From a bacterium (GTDB lineage: Bacteria > SZUA-182 > SZUA-191 > JAJRXT01), in contig JAJRUU010000067.1 of NCBI GenBank assembly GCA_024277605.1, forward strand, positions 1 through 13,690: DNA of 13,690 nt, in the 5' to 3' direction. The notes under the pieces are model-generated. The model was given only the letters and a program-made list of their open reading frames with translations. It was not told where the DNA came from and ran no database searches. The position numbers and the translations under genes are program-made. This document shows, piece by piece, positions 6,356 through 13,445 of this stretch (its first letter is position 1; each line of letters opens with the position of its first letter).

Positions 6356-7529
6356 GGTCAGTCTCTAGCAAACAGCCCAAAGGAGAATAGACACACGAGG
6401 GTGGTGTTTCAATATACCCCTCAATCATAATATCCTCTCCAAATCTTTTTGTCCGTATATGTTTAAGTTTAATGACATCGGTCATATTGGCAATTCCCTC
6501 GCCCCCGACCGGACCGGGAGCTGTTTTACCTCCAATGATTTTAGGCGAGATAAAAAATATTATTTTATCCACAATTCCTTCCTGAATAGCCGAAGCCGCA
6601 ATTTCAGCCCCACCCTCTATCATCACACTGGTAATCCCCATTTTGCCCAACTCCTGCGCCATATGCGTCAGATCCACCTTGTTACGGTTGCGATGGTGTA
6701 CCTCCAACACACGGCTGCCGGTTTTCTCTATATCTCGTTTGCGCTTAAAAAAAGCGTTTTTAGTAGTAACTATGATATTGCTGGCAGTCGATTTTTCGGT
6801 AAAGATTTTAGCCCCCAAAGGTACCCTCAGCAAGCTGTCAATAACCACTCGGATTGAATCTCGACCCCTTTTGTTTTTGAGCCGGGTGGTCAGGCGCGAA
6901 TCATCGCGGATTATGGTTCCAATCCCAACACAAGTCGCATCTACCATATCCCTCAGCTTATGCACAAACGCCCGGGATTCCGCACAGGAAACCCACCTGG
7001 AATCGCCTGTCTTAGTGGCGATTTTACCATCCATGCTCAAGGCAATTTTAAGAATTACAAATGGTAAATTAGTGGTCACATATTTAAGAAATACCTCATT
7101 CTGAAAACGGGCTTGCTCAGCCATCAATCCCACTTCGACCTGGATACCGGCTTCCTGCATCATTCTCATGCTGCGACCCTTTACCTTGGGATTAGGATCC
7201 AGCATGGCTATCACCACTCGCGACAACTTTGCTTTGATCAAGCTATCCACACAGGGAGGGGTTAAGCCCTGATGGCAGCAAGGCTCTAAATTTATATATA
7301 GAGTAGCCCCATTGGCATTTTCGCCGGCCTGTTTCAACGCCGCTATCTCGGCATGATCCGCTCCGGCCCGCCGATGGTATCCTTCGCCCACTACCTGACC
7401 ATCTTTTACCAACACCGATCCAACCATGGGATTGGGGCTGGTGCGCCCCCTTCCCTTCTCCGCCAGGCTTAAAGCATGACGCATATGTTGTTTATCCTTA
7501 ACTGCCTGATCTTTAGTCTTCTCCATCAT
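6348..7529 (-). CDS. ribD: Bifunctional diaminohydroxyphosphoribosylaminopyrimidine deaminase / 5-amino-6-(5-phosphoribosylamino)uracil reductase
   Basis: 393 residues. The N-terminal cytidine-deaminase-like domain (about 15-150) shows TSPNPMVG, the HAE motif with zinc ligand His59, and EPCCHQGLTPPC with Cys84 and Cys93. The C-terminal reductase domain (about 155-375) shows LKIALSMDGKIA, SRWVS, GIGTIIRDDSRLTTR and IEGGAE. It catalyses the second and third steps from GTP. The last 18 residues (PPSCVYSPLGCLLETDRV) extend beyond the usual end and may be non-conserved. The start is uncertain. ATG at 7529 or 7526 overlaps ftsY, and the GGGGAGG sits too close to either. The ATG at 7484 (HMRHAL) has AAGGA at a normal distance but would remove residues usually present. 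The first is kept. Confidence 0.95.
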   Translation of the reverse strand: MMEKTKDQAVKDKQHMRHALSLAEKGRGRTSPNPMVGSVLVKDGQVVGEGYHRRAGADHAEIAALKQAGENANGATLYINLEPCCHQGLTPPCVDSLIKAKLSRVVIAMLDPNPKVKGRSMRMMQEAGIQVEVGLMAEQARFQNEVFLKYVTTNLPFVILKIALSMDGKIATKTGDSRWVSCAESRAFVHKLRDMVDATCVGIGTIIRDDSRLTTRLKNKRGRDSIRVVIDSLLRVPLGAKIFTEKSTASNIIVTTKNAFFKRKRDIEKTGSRVLEVHHRNRNKVDLTHMAQELGKMGITSVMIEGGAEIAASAIQEGIVDKIIFFISPKIIGGKTAPGPVGGEGIANMTDVIKLKHIRTKRFGEDIMIEGYIETPPSCVYSPLGCLLETDRV

Positions 7530-8484
7530 CCTCCCCTTCGAATAGGGCGCTTATGAATTCCTGTGCTTCGAAATCCTGTAAATCATCCAAACCCTCACCC
7601 ACTCCAATCAGTTTTATTGGCAAATCCAATTCGTTGACAATAGCGATAGCCACTCCTCCCTTGGCAGTACCATCCAACTTAGTAAGTACAAGTCCGCTGA
7701 GCTCCAAATCCTGATGGAATTGGCGCGCCTGAATTATTGCATTCTGTCCGGTGGTGGCATCCAATACTAACAGCGTTTCATGGGGCGCGCCTGGAATGCA
7801 GCGCCCGACGACCCGCTTCATCTTCTTCAACTCTTCCATAAGATTTTTCTTGGTATGCAATCTTCCCGCAGTATCTATAATCAGTATATCCGCACCCCTG
7901 GCTTTAGCAGCTGCGGCGGCATCGTAGACTACGGCCGCAGGATCGGCTCCCGTTTGATAGCCTATAACCCCCGCCCCAGAACGCTGACCCCATACTTTTA
8001 ATTGCTCAACAGCCGCAGCCCTGAAGGTATCCGCTGCTGCCAACAGCACTTTTTTCCCCTGCTTTTGATACCTATATGCCAGCTTACCGATGGTGGTGGT
8101 TTTACCCCCGCCATTGACCCCCAGCACCATAATCACCGCCGGGGCGGCAGTCAGGTTTAAGCCGTTATGATTTGTGCCCAGGATCTGAAGTAATCTCTCT
8201 TGAATGCCATTCTTTATGCTCAGATAATCCTTTAGCTCGCGGTACTTAAGTTCCTGTTTAATATAATCTATAACAGTTTGAGATGTACTCATCCCTAAGT
8301 CAGCTGAAATTAAAAGCTCCTCTATTTCATCCAGAATCTCAGGGGTAATCTCCCGCTTACCACGAACTATTCTCTCCAGATTATGGACTAAGTTACGATG
8401 AGTTTTACTTAACCCCTGCCGTAGCTTTTTTGTCCAACCGCTTTTATTCTCCTTAGGCGGTTTAGTTTTCCTTCTTAGTAACAT
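7513..8484 (-). CDS. ftsY: Signal recognition particle receptor FtsY
   Basis: 323 residues. After a short basic N-terminus and the helical N domain (about 20-110, with EILDEIEELLISADLG), the SRP-type GTPase G domain shows G1 GVNGGGKTTT (122-131), G2 DTFRAAAVEQL (152-162), G3 DTAGR (204-208), G4 TKLDGTAKGG (268-277) and the closing GVGEGLDDLQDF (294-305). FtsY docks ribosome-bound Ffh at the inner membrane. The long acidic A domain of E. coli is absent, as in many bacteria, and the acidic tail is short. Position 126 is Gly where Val, Ser or Thr is more common; the Walker A pattern is intact. The start ATG lies inside the end of the rodZ-like gene (23-nt overlap), and GAGGTG 4 nt upstream supports it. 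Confidence 0.97.
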   Translation of the reverse strand: MLLRRKTKPPKENKSGWTKKLRQGLSKTHRNLVHNLERIVRGKREITPEILDEIEELLISADLGMSTSQTVIDYIKQELKYRELKDYLSIKNGIQERLLQILGTNHNGLNLTAAPAVIMVLGVNGGGKTTTIGKLAYRYQKQGKKVLLAAADTFRAAAVEQLKVWGQRSGAGVIGYQTGADPAAVVYDAAAAAKARGADILIIDTAGRLHTKKNLMEELKKMKRVVGRCIPGAPHETLLVLDATTGQNAIIQARQFHQDLELSGLVLTKLDGTAKGGVAIAIVNELDLPIKLIGVGEGLDDLQDFEAQEFISALFEGEDDGED

Positions 8485-9493
8485 CTTTCACCTCAAATAC
8501 TAACCCGCGCACTACCTGTCCCTCTTTTCCCAAAGCAGGAACCGGTTTCCCATTCAACACTAATTCCACCCCCGCCGCATTCCCCACGGTAAGCACTATT
8601 TTACTTGTAGCGCTAAGTTTCTTGGTTTCGCCTTCCTTTAAGATTATGTCTGAGTCCACCCCATTATCCAGCTGATACAATATCCAGCTGTCCTTTTTGG
8701 CTTTTACTGAAAGCTCTAAACCGGTTGTTTCTCCCATCATCAGAGCGTCCGATGATTGAGCTGCTTCTGGGGTCTTTATTTCAGCCGACACAGGTTCCTG
8801 TGAAGAAACAGCCGGGGTTTCAACCACTTTTTTGGAAACTTCCTCTACCGGAGGAGTAACCGGCATCGGTTTTTCTACTGGAACATCGGGCAAGTCTTGG
8901 GGTCGGACCCCCGGTTCTCGGACCCCCGGTTCTTGAACCCCCGGTTCTTGAACCCCCGGTTCTTGAAGCAGAGATTCTTGCACCAGCGGCACTGCTGCCT
9001 GATAAGCCCCTTCAGTTGTAGATACCGCTTCTTCTTTTGTGGTTTCAGCGGGAGCCGAAGCTTCCTCCACTTTAGTTACCGCCAGGTAGACTAATATCCC
9101 CCCTACCAACAAAGTCGCCAGAATCCCACCCACCAGCTTTGAGTTCATGGGATAATTTGTTTTAGTTTTCTGTACAACTTTTTCAGCCGGTTCTTCTTTC
9201 TCGACGGCTTTATAGTAATGTTCGTAATTTGTAATTACCTCATCCTGGTCAAGCCCGACATATTTAGCATACGACCTCAAGAACCCCCGTATAAATGTAT
9301 CATGCGGCAAACTCTCAAAATCATCATTTTCGATGGCCTTCAAAAAGCGCATACCTATCATGGTCGATTTTGAGATTTCATCCAATTCGATAAAACGCAA
9401 TTCACGCTCTCGACGCAAATACGCCCCAAAAGGCTCATTCATCTTATCAGCGCCATCTCCGGCTAATGCGGTGGGTTCATTTTTGCGTGTCAT
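8462..9493 (-). CDS. rodZ: RodZ-like protein: Cro/C1 HTH, one membrane helix, C-terminal DUF4115
   Basis: 343 residues from the chosen ATG. The N-terminal HTH_25 domain (about 19-90) includes FGAYLRRERELR, IELDEISKST and the LPHDTFIRGFLRSYAKYVGLD stretch. A single membrane helix (about 119-140, SKLVGGILATLLVGGILVYL) follows. A low-complexity Pro/Glu/Val linker then contains a 15-bp-encoded repeat (EPGVQ/EPGVR, about 177-198). The DUF4115 domain (about 258-336) ends the protein. RodZ links MreB filaments to the membrane and supports rod shape. Start options are TTG at 9514, ATG at 9493 and ATG at 9442; none has a well-spaced ribosome-binding site. The third starts directly before the conserved domain. 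The upstream TPR lipoprotein resembles the pilF-rodZ pairing of gammaproteobacteria. The RodZ role is inferred from architecture. Confidence 0.88.
   Translation of the reverse strand: MTRKNEPTALAGDGADKMNEPFGAYLRRERELRFIELDEISKSTMIGMRFLKAIENDDFESLPHDTFIRGFLRSYAKYVGLDQDEVITNYEHYYKAVEKEEPAEKVVQKTKTNYPMNSKLVGGILATLLVGGILVYLAVTKVEEASAPAETTKEEAVSTTEGAYQAAVPLVQESLLQEPGVQEPGVQEPGVREPGVRPQDLPDVPVEKPMPVTPPVEEVSKKVVETPAVSSQEPVSAEIKTPEAAQSSDALMMGETTGLELSVKAKKDSWILYQLDNGVDSDIILKEGETKKLSATSKIVLTVGNAAGVELVLNGKPVPALGKEGQVVRGLVFEVKDVTKKEN
8489..8494 (-). promoter_or_regulatory. Ribosome-binding site of ftsY within rodZ
   Basis: GAGGTG on the minus strand, 4 nt before the ATG at 8484. It lies inside the coding end of the rodZ-like gene and supports the overlapping ftsY start. 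Confidence 0.6.
8905..8964. repeat. 15-bp tandem repeat in the rodZ linker (4 units)
   Basis: Four 15-bp units of the type GAACCCCCGGTTCTT run from 8905 to 8964, with units 3 and 4 identical. A fifth, decayed unit follows at 8965-8979. They encode EPGVQ/EPGVR pentapeptides in the periplasmic linker, so copy-number changes keep the frame. The left end overlaps the palindrome GGGGTC-G-GACCCC (8899-8911). Confidence 0.85.
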
Positions 9494-9539
9494 ATTTATG
9501 CAATGCCAGCTCAACTTCAGAAGAGGGATAAATATCCAG

Positions 9540-10262
9540 CTAGTATCTGAATTCCTGCACCCCTTGTTTTAAGTAGCCCTTATCAACATAAGCTACCCCT
9601 AATTGATAATGCAAATAGCCCAATAATTGCTCATCCTGTTCATATGCATTTTGCTGCAATTGAGCCAGCGCCTGACGATATTCCACTATGGCTAAAGATG
9701 GTTTGCCTCGAGCAAACAAGCACTTCCCAAGCCATAAACGGGCCTCAGCCCAGTTGGGAACTAACTCCAGCGTCCGGTTCAACGCTTGTTCGGCCTTAAC
9801 ATATTCATTAAGGCTAAACCAGGCCACCCCTTGATTATAATGCGCCAGTTGCGGCTGATTATGGGTGGGCAAGGCTAAGGCTTTTTTAGCATATGCAATA
9901 GCGTCCTCCCACTGCTCCAGCTTTACATATACATCACTTATATGCTGATAGGCCGACGCCAAGCCAGGATCAAGCTCTATGGCTTTCTCTAAGTTAACCA
10001 GCGCAGATTTATAATTATTTCGTTTAATATCAACCAGCGCCAGGCCCTGATATATCTTGGCTTCCTCAGGGTTCAAGCTCTCTGCCTGCCTGAACTCCTG
10101 TTCAGCCGCTTGCGTATCTTGTAAATAAAGCTGCGCCAGGCCGTATTCATAGTGACGCTGCGCCTTATATCTATCAAGTTGAGAAATGTTATTGGCACAA
10201 CCGTTCAAACACAATGCTTGCGCCAATAATCCCAGCATGACATACTGCCCTACTTTACTCAT
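9540..10262 (-). CDS. TPR-repeat lipoprotein, PilF/PilW-like
   Basis: 240 residues. A lipoprotein signal peptide with lipobox LNGC (modified Cys22) is followed by about five tetratricopeptide repeats, for example HYEYGLAQLYLQDTQAAEQE (38-57), KIYQGLALVDIKRNNYKSAL (69-88), SAYQHISDVYVKLEQWEDAI (103-122) and HYNQGVAWFSLNEYVKAEQAL. It is probably anchored in a membrane and acts as a scaffold. In gammaproteobacteria the TPR lipoprotein PilF, a type IV pilus secretin pilotin, is encoded next to rodZ. That suggests, but does not prove, a similar role here. Odd point: the TAG stop (9540-9542) interrupts a typical last helix. The same frame continues LDIYPSSEVELALHKYDTQK to a TGA at 9477-9479. No strong ribosome-binding site precedes the ATG at 10262. 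Confidence 0.82.
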   Translation of the reverse strand: MSKVGQYVMLGLLAQALCLNGCANNISQLDRYKAQRHYEYGLAQLYLQDTQAAEQEFRQAESLNPEEAKIYQGLALVDIKRNNYKSALVNLEKAIELDPGLASAYQHISDVYVKLEQWEDAIAYAKKALALPTHNQPQLAHYNQGVAWFSLNEYVKAEQALNRTLELVPNWAEARLWLGKCLFARGKPSLAIVEYRQALAQLQQNAYEQDEQLLGYLHYQLGVAYVDKGYLKQGVQEFRY

Positions 10263-10308
10263 ATTTTTTCAAATTTCCGCTCGCAATCATTTTCCCTTTA
10301 AAAGATAT

Positions 10309-10314
10309 ATTATA
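10309..10314 (-). promoter_or_regulatory. Possible -10 box for the TPR lipoprotein-rodZ-ftsY-rib cluster
   Basis: TATAAT on the minus strand, about 47 nt before the ATG at 10262, in a strongly A/T-rich stretch (10301-10340). Upstream candidates for a -35 box (TTTTTG at 16 nt, TTGATT at 20 nt) are weak, so this is tentative. It is the most promoter-like site in the 236-bp gap 10263-10498. Confidence 0.35.
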
Positions 10315-10409
10315 TTAGCCTTTTTTTCAACAAAAATCAATTCCTTGTCGTCAAGCACATTTAACCCGAAAGATGCGGGTCTTGTTATGCGCAAATTGAC
10401 ATTTAGCTT

Positions 10410-10444
10410 AAAAAAAACATCAAGTTATCAGCTTCCTGATCAAC
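10410..10444 (-). terminator. Probable rho-independent terminator of mutS
   Basis: On the minus strand, GTTGATCAG and CTGATAAC form an 8-bp stem with one bulged base and a 4-nt loop (10424-10444). Five nucleotides later comes a run of eight T (10410-10417). It lies 55 bp after the mutS stop and before the next gene. Confidence 0.5.
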
Positions 10445-10498
10445 CGCCTCGGGCAAACAAAGCGTTAGTGGACATTACCTCATAAACCTTAGCTCCCC

Positions 10499-13138
10499 TT
10501 ACTGCTTCAACTTCTCCTGCCACTTTGCCAGTTTATTCAGCGCTTCTAAGGGAGTGAGGCCTGATATGTCCAGTCCTTTTATCTCTTTAAGTATGGTGTC
10601 CTGAGAGCTGAGGAATAGATTCAGTTGTTTGCTGATTTTTTCATCGTGGGATTTGCTGGAGCGGCTCAGCTTGGGTTTTCCGGCTTCGTTTAGCTCTTGC
10701 TGCTCTAAGTTATGCAGAATTTCCTTGGCCCGCTGGATGACCTCCTCCGGCAGGCCGGCCAACCGGGCAACCTGGATGCCATAGCTGCGGTCGGTACTGC
10801 CCTCCAGCACTTTATATAAAAATATAATCTGGTCATTCCACTCCCGCACGGCGATATTATAGTTTTTTACCCCCGTTAAGGTCAGGGCCAGATCGGTCAG
10901 CTCGTGATAGTGGGTGGCGAACAGGGTTTTTGCGCCAATTCTTTTTTTGTCGTGGATATATTCAGCGACCGCCCAGGCAATGCTTAAACCGTCGTAGGTG
11001 CTGGTGCCGCGCCCAATTTCATCCAAGATAATAAGGCTGCGGCGGGTGGCGTTATTTATGATATTGGCGGTTTCGCTCATCTCCACCATGAAGGTACTCT
11101 GGCCCTTTACCAGATTATCCCCAGCGCCCACCCTGCTGAAAATGCGGTCTACAATACTTAAAGTAGCCGATTCAGCCGGTACGAAGCTGCCCATTTGAGC
11201 CAGCAGGCTGATTTGAGCCACCTGGCGGATATAGGTCGATTTACCGGCCATGTTGGGGCCGGTAATAATCAACAGCTGATTCTCTTCCCCATCCAGGCGA
11301 GTGTCGTTGGCCACAAATGTTTTATCTATTGAAAGCTGCTCTAATACCGGATGCCGACCCTCGACGATCTCGATGGCGCTGTCCTGAGTCATGCTGGGGC
11401 GTACGTAATTAGAGCGGGCAGCCAGCTCGGCTAAGGCTGCCAGGGTATCCAGTCGGGCCAGGGCTTGGGCTGTTTGCTGTACCCGCTGACTGTTGTGGGC
11501 GACTTTTAGTCGTAAGCGGCCAAAAAGTTCAAACTCCAAATCATTAATTTTATCCTCAGCCCCCAGCACCTGCTCCTCATATTCCTTTAGCTCCGGGGTA
11601 ATGAAGCGGGTAGCGTTGACCAGGGTTTGTTTACAGATATAATCCTCGGGTACCTGTTTTAAATTGGCCTTGGTTACTTCGATGTAGTAGCCGAATACCC
11701 TGTTGAACCTAACCTTAAGTGACGATATACCGCTTCGCTCACGCTCTTTGGCCTCCAACTGGCTGATCCAGCCTTTGCCCTCACGGCAGATATTTCTTAG
11801 CTTGTCTAATTGCGGATCGTGACCGTCTTTTATCAATCCCCCGTCCTTAAGGGTCAGCGGCGGATTATCTGCTATAGCCTGATTTATTGCGCTAGCCACA
11901 TCGCCAAGCTCGTCGCATTGGGCAAGCGTCTGTTTAATCAGCGGTGCGCTAAAATCATCTATTTCATGTTTTATATCAGGAATGGCGCAAAGAGAGGAAG
12001 CCAGGGCCACCATATCGCGGGCATTGGCTACCCCTAAGGATATACGGCTGATCAGCCTTTCCAGATCGTGAATGTGCTCCAGCTTCTGCCGTAAGCTGCG
12101 GCGGACCAAGCCATTGGTTAATAATTCCTCCAGCGCCGCATGCCGGGCCACAATAGCGTCTAAAGTAAGCAATGGATGCAACAGCCATTGCTTTAGCATC
12201 CGGCCGCCTAAGGCGGTTAGCGTATGATCGATAACCCCCAGCAGGGAATTTTTGCGCGAGCCTTCGCGGCTGCTGCGTACCAGCTCCAGGTTCTCCTGCG
12301 TCGCCGCATCCAGCAGCATATAATCTTCCAGGCTATAAACTCTTAAGCGGTGGATATGCTCAATGGCTGATTTCTGGGTCTGCTGGGCATAGTGCAGTAT
12401 GGCTCCGGCGGCTTGGGTAGCCAGCTTCAACTCCTCACAGCCAAAGCCCTCCAGGTTTATGGTATGCAAACACTGCGTCACCAGAAAATAGGCTTGGCTA
12501 TGCTCAAATATCCAATCGTCTAAAAGGTTGATATGGGCGCTTGAGATTTGTTTAATGGATTCCGCCAGGCCATTACTCTGGGTCAGCTCTTTGGGTAATA
12601 ATATTTCGCTGGGTTGTAAGCGGGTCAGTTCATTCTCCAGCTGCCTGGCATGCGTATCGGTAAACTGGGTAGCCATGAATTCGGCGGTGGAGATATCCAG
12701 CACCGCCACCCCCAACTCAGTCCCCTGGGGGAAAATAGCCATCAGAAAGTTATTCTGCTTATCGGAAAGCAAGTTGCTCTCCAGCAGGGTGCCCGGGGTA
12801 ATCACCCGTACTATCTCGCGTTTCACCAGACCCTTAGCGGCTTTGGCATCCTCTACCTGTTCACAGACAGCTACTTTATGCCCCTGATTGATCAGTTTGG
12901 CGATATAACCGTCCACCGCATGATAGGGTACGCCGCATAAGGGGACTGCGTTCGGTTTGTTTTTATCTCTGCTGGTTAAGGCGATGCCCAGAATTTTGGA
13001 GGCGGTAATTGCATCAGTACCAAACATTTCGTAGAAATCACCCAGGCGGTACAAGAGGATACAGTCGGCATGCTCCTGCTTCAGGCGATGATACTGTTTC
13101 ATCATGGGGGTTGATGGAACTATCTCAGGCACAGACAT
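10499..13138 (-). CDS. mutS: DNA mismatch repair protein MutS
   Basis: 879 residues, the usual MutS1 length. The N-terminal mismatch-recognition domain carries the Phe-X-Glu motif in GDFYEMF (Phe35, Glu37). Connector, core and clamp domains follow (for example RFNRVFGYYIEVTKAN, 478-492). The C-terminal ABC-type ATPase shows Walker A GPNMAGKST (627-635), the STFMVEM segment (681-687), Walker B LIILDEIGRGTSTYDG (702-717) and ATHYHEL (741-747). The last 70 residues hold the usual dimerisation helix pair (LTPLEALNKLAKWQEKL). It recognises mispairs and recruits MutL. The ATG at 13138 has GGAG 9 nt upstream. The gene stands alone, between the repeat-filled gap and a probable terminator. No truncation is seen. 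Confidence 0.98.
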   Translation of the reverse strand: MSVPEIVPSTPMMKQYHRLKQEHADCILLYRLGDFYEMFGTDAITASKILGIALTSRDKNKPNAVPLCGVPYHAVDGYIAKLINQGHKVAVCEQVEDAKAAKGLVKREIVRVITPGTLLESNLLSDKQNNFLMAIFPQGTELGVAVLDISTAEFMATQFTDTHARQLENELTRLQPSEILLPKELTQSNGLAESIKQISSAHINLLDDWIFEHSQAYFLVTQCLHTINLEGFGCEELKLATQAAGAILHYAQQTQKSAIEHIHRLRVYSLEDYMLLDAATQENLELVRSSREGSRKNSLLGVIDHTLTALGGRMLKQWLLHPLLTLDAIVARHAALEELLTNGLVRRSLRQKLEHIHDLERLISRISLGVANARDMVALASSLCAIPDIKHEIDDFSAPLIKQTLAQCDELGDVASAINQAIADNPPLTLKDGGLIKDGHDPQLDKLRNICREGKGWISQLEAKERERSGISSLKVRFNRVFGYYIEVTKANLKQVPEDYICKQTLVNATRFITPELKEYEEQVLGAEDKINDLEFELFGRLRLKVAHNSQRVQQTAQALARLDTLAALAELAARSNYVRPSMTQDSAIEIVEGRHPVLEQLSIDKTFVANDTRLDGEENQLLIITGPNMAGKSTYIRQVAQISLLAQMGSFVPAESATLSIVDRIFSRVGAGDNLVKGQSTFMVEMSETANIINNATRRSLIILDEIGRGTSTYDGLSIAWAVAEYIHDKKRIGAKTLFATHYHELTDLALTLTGVKNYNIAVREWNDQIIFLYKVLEGSTDRSYGIQVARLAGLPEEVIQRAKEILHNLEQQELNEAGKPKLSRSSKSHDEKISKQLNLFLSSQDTILKEIKGLDISGLTPLEALNKLAKWQEKLKQ

Positions 13139-13179
13139 GGCCTGTTTCTCCTTCTTGCTTATTAATAACGATGGAGTCG

Positions 13180-13292
13180 TAAAAAGTCGTCATTCCCGCA
13201 AAAGTGGGAATCTATTATGATTTTAACTGTCTGAAAATACTGGATTCCTGCTTTCGCAGGAATGACAAAAATGTGTGTTTTCTGACTTTTTA
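13180..13292. repeat. REPIN/MITE-like element A (two hairpins)
   Basis: About 113 bp. It is bounded by the 9-bp inverted repeat TAAAAAGTC (13180-13188) and GACTTTTTA (13284-13292). Inside are two hairpins: ATTCCCGC-AAAA-GTGGGAAT (13192-13211, one mispair) and ATTCCTGC-TTTC-GCAGGAAT (13244-13263). The core runs from GTCAT (13189) to ATGAC (13266). Confidence 0.75.
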
Positions 13293-13335
13293 AGAGTTCA
13301 TCATCATCAATAATACTTATTTAATAGAAGCCCGA

Positions 13336-13445
13336 CTAGTGTCATGTCAAGTCTGTCATGCCGGACTTGATCCGGCATCCAAAGCTTGTGGCTTCCCGCC
13401 TTCGCGGGAATGACAATCATACGTTAATGGATGACATGACACTAG
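13336..13445. mobile_element. MITE-like element B with 14-bp perfect terminal inverted repeats
   Basis: CTAGTGTCATGTCA (13336-13349) and its exact inverse TGACATGACACTAG (13432-13445) bound 110 bp. Inside are two hairpins, one with arms ATGCCGGA and TCCGGCAT (13358-13378) and one with TTCCCGC and GCGGGAA (13393-13410). The core begins GTCAT and ends ATGAC, as in the neighbouring element A. The end motif CTAG could be a target duplication or part of the repeat. There is no open reading frame inside, so it would need a transposase in trans. Its right end overlaps the last four bases of the lapB-like coding region. Confidence 0.75.

Noticed and set aside
9540..9542. Genome-wide reassignment of TAG to an amino acid
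   Set aside because: TAG ends several other genes here at the expected family ends (ribBA, the DUF3365 gene, the HicB-like gene, ribD and the lapB-like gene), so TAG works as a stop in this genome. A local event at 9540 remains possible.
10360..10380. Terminator at the CCCG...CGGG hairpin
   Set aside because: The stem is only about five pairs and no T-run follows on either usable strand. The hairpin at 10410-10444 is a better candidate.
4209..10498. FMN riboswitch controlling the rib genes
   Set aside because: None of the short gaps ahead of ribD, ribE, ribBA or ribH holds the conserved multi-helix element. The ribH gap holds only palindromes, and ribD lies directly against ftsY.
12528..12940. 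Plus-strand open frames opposite mutS
   Set aside because: They lie antisense to conserved MutS domains, and their translations are low-quality shadows of MutS codons.
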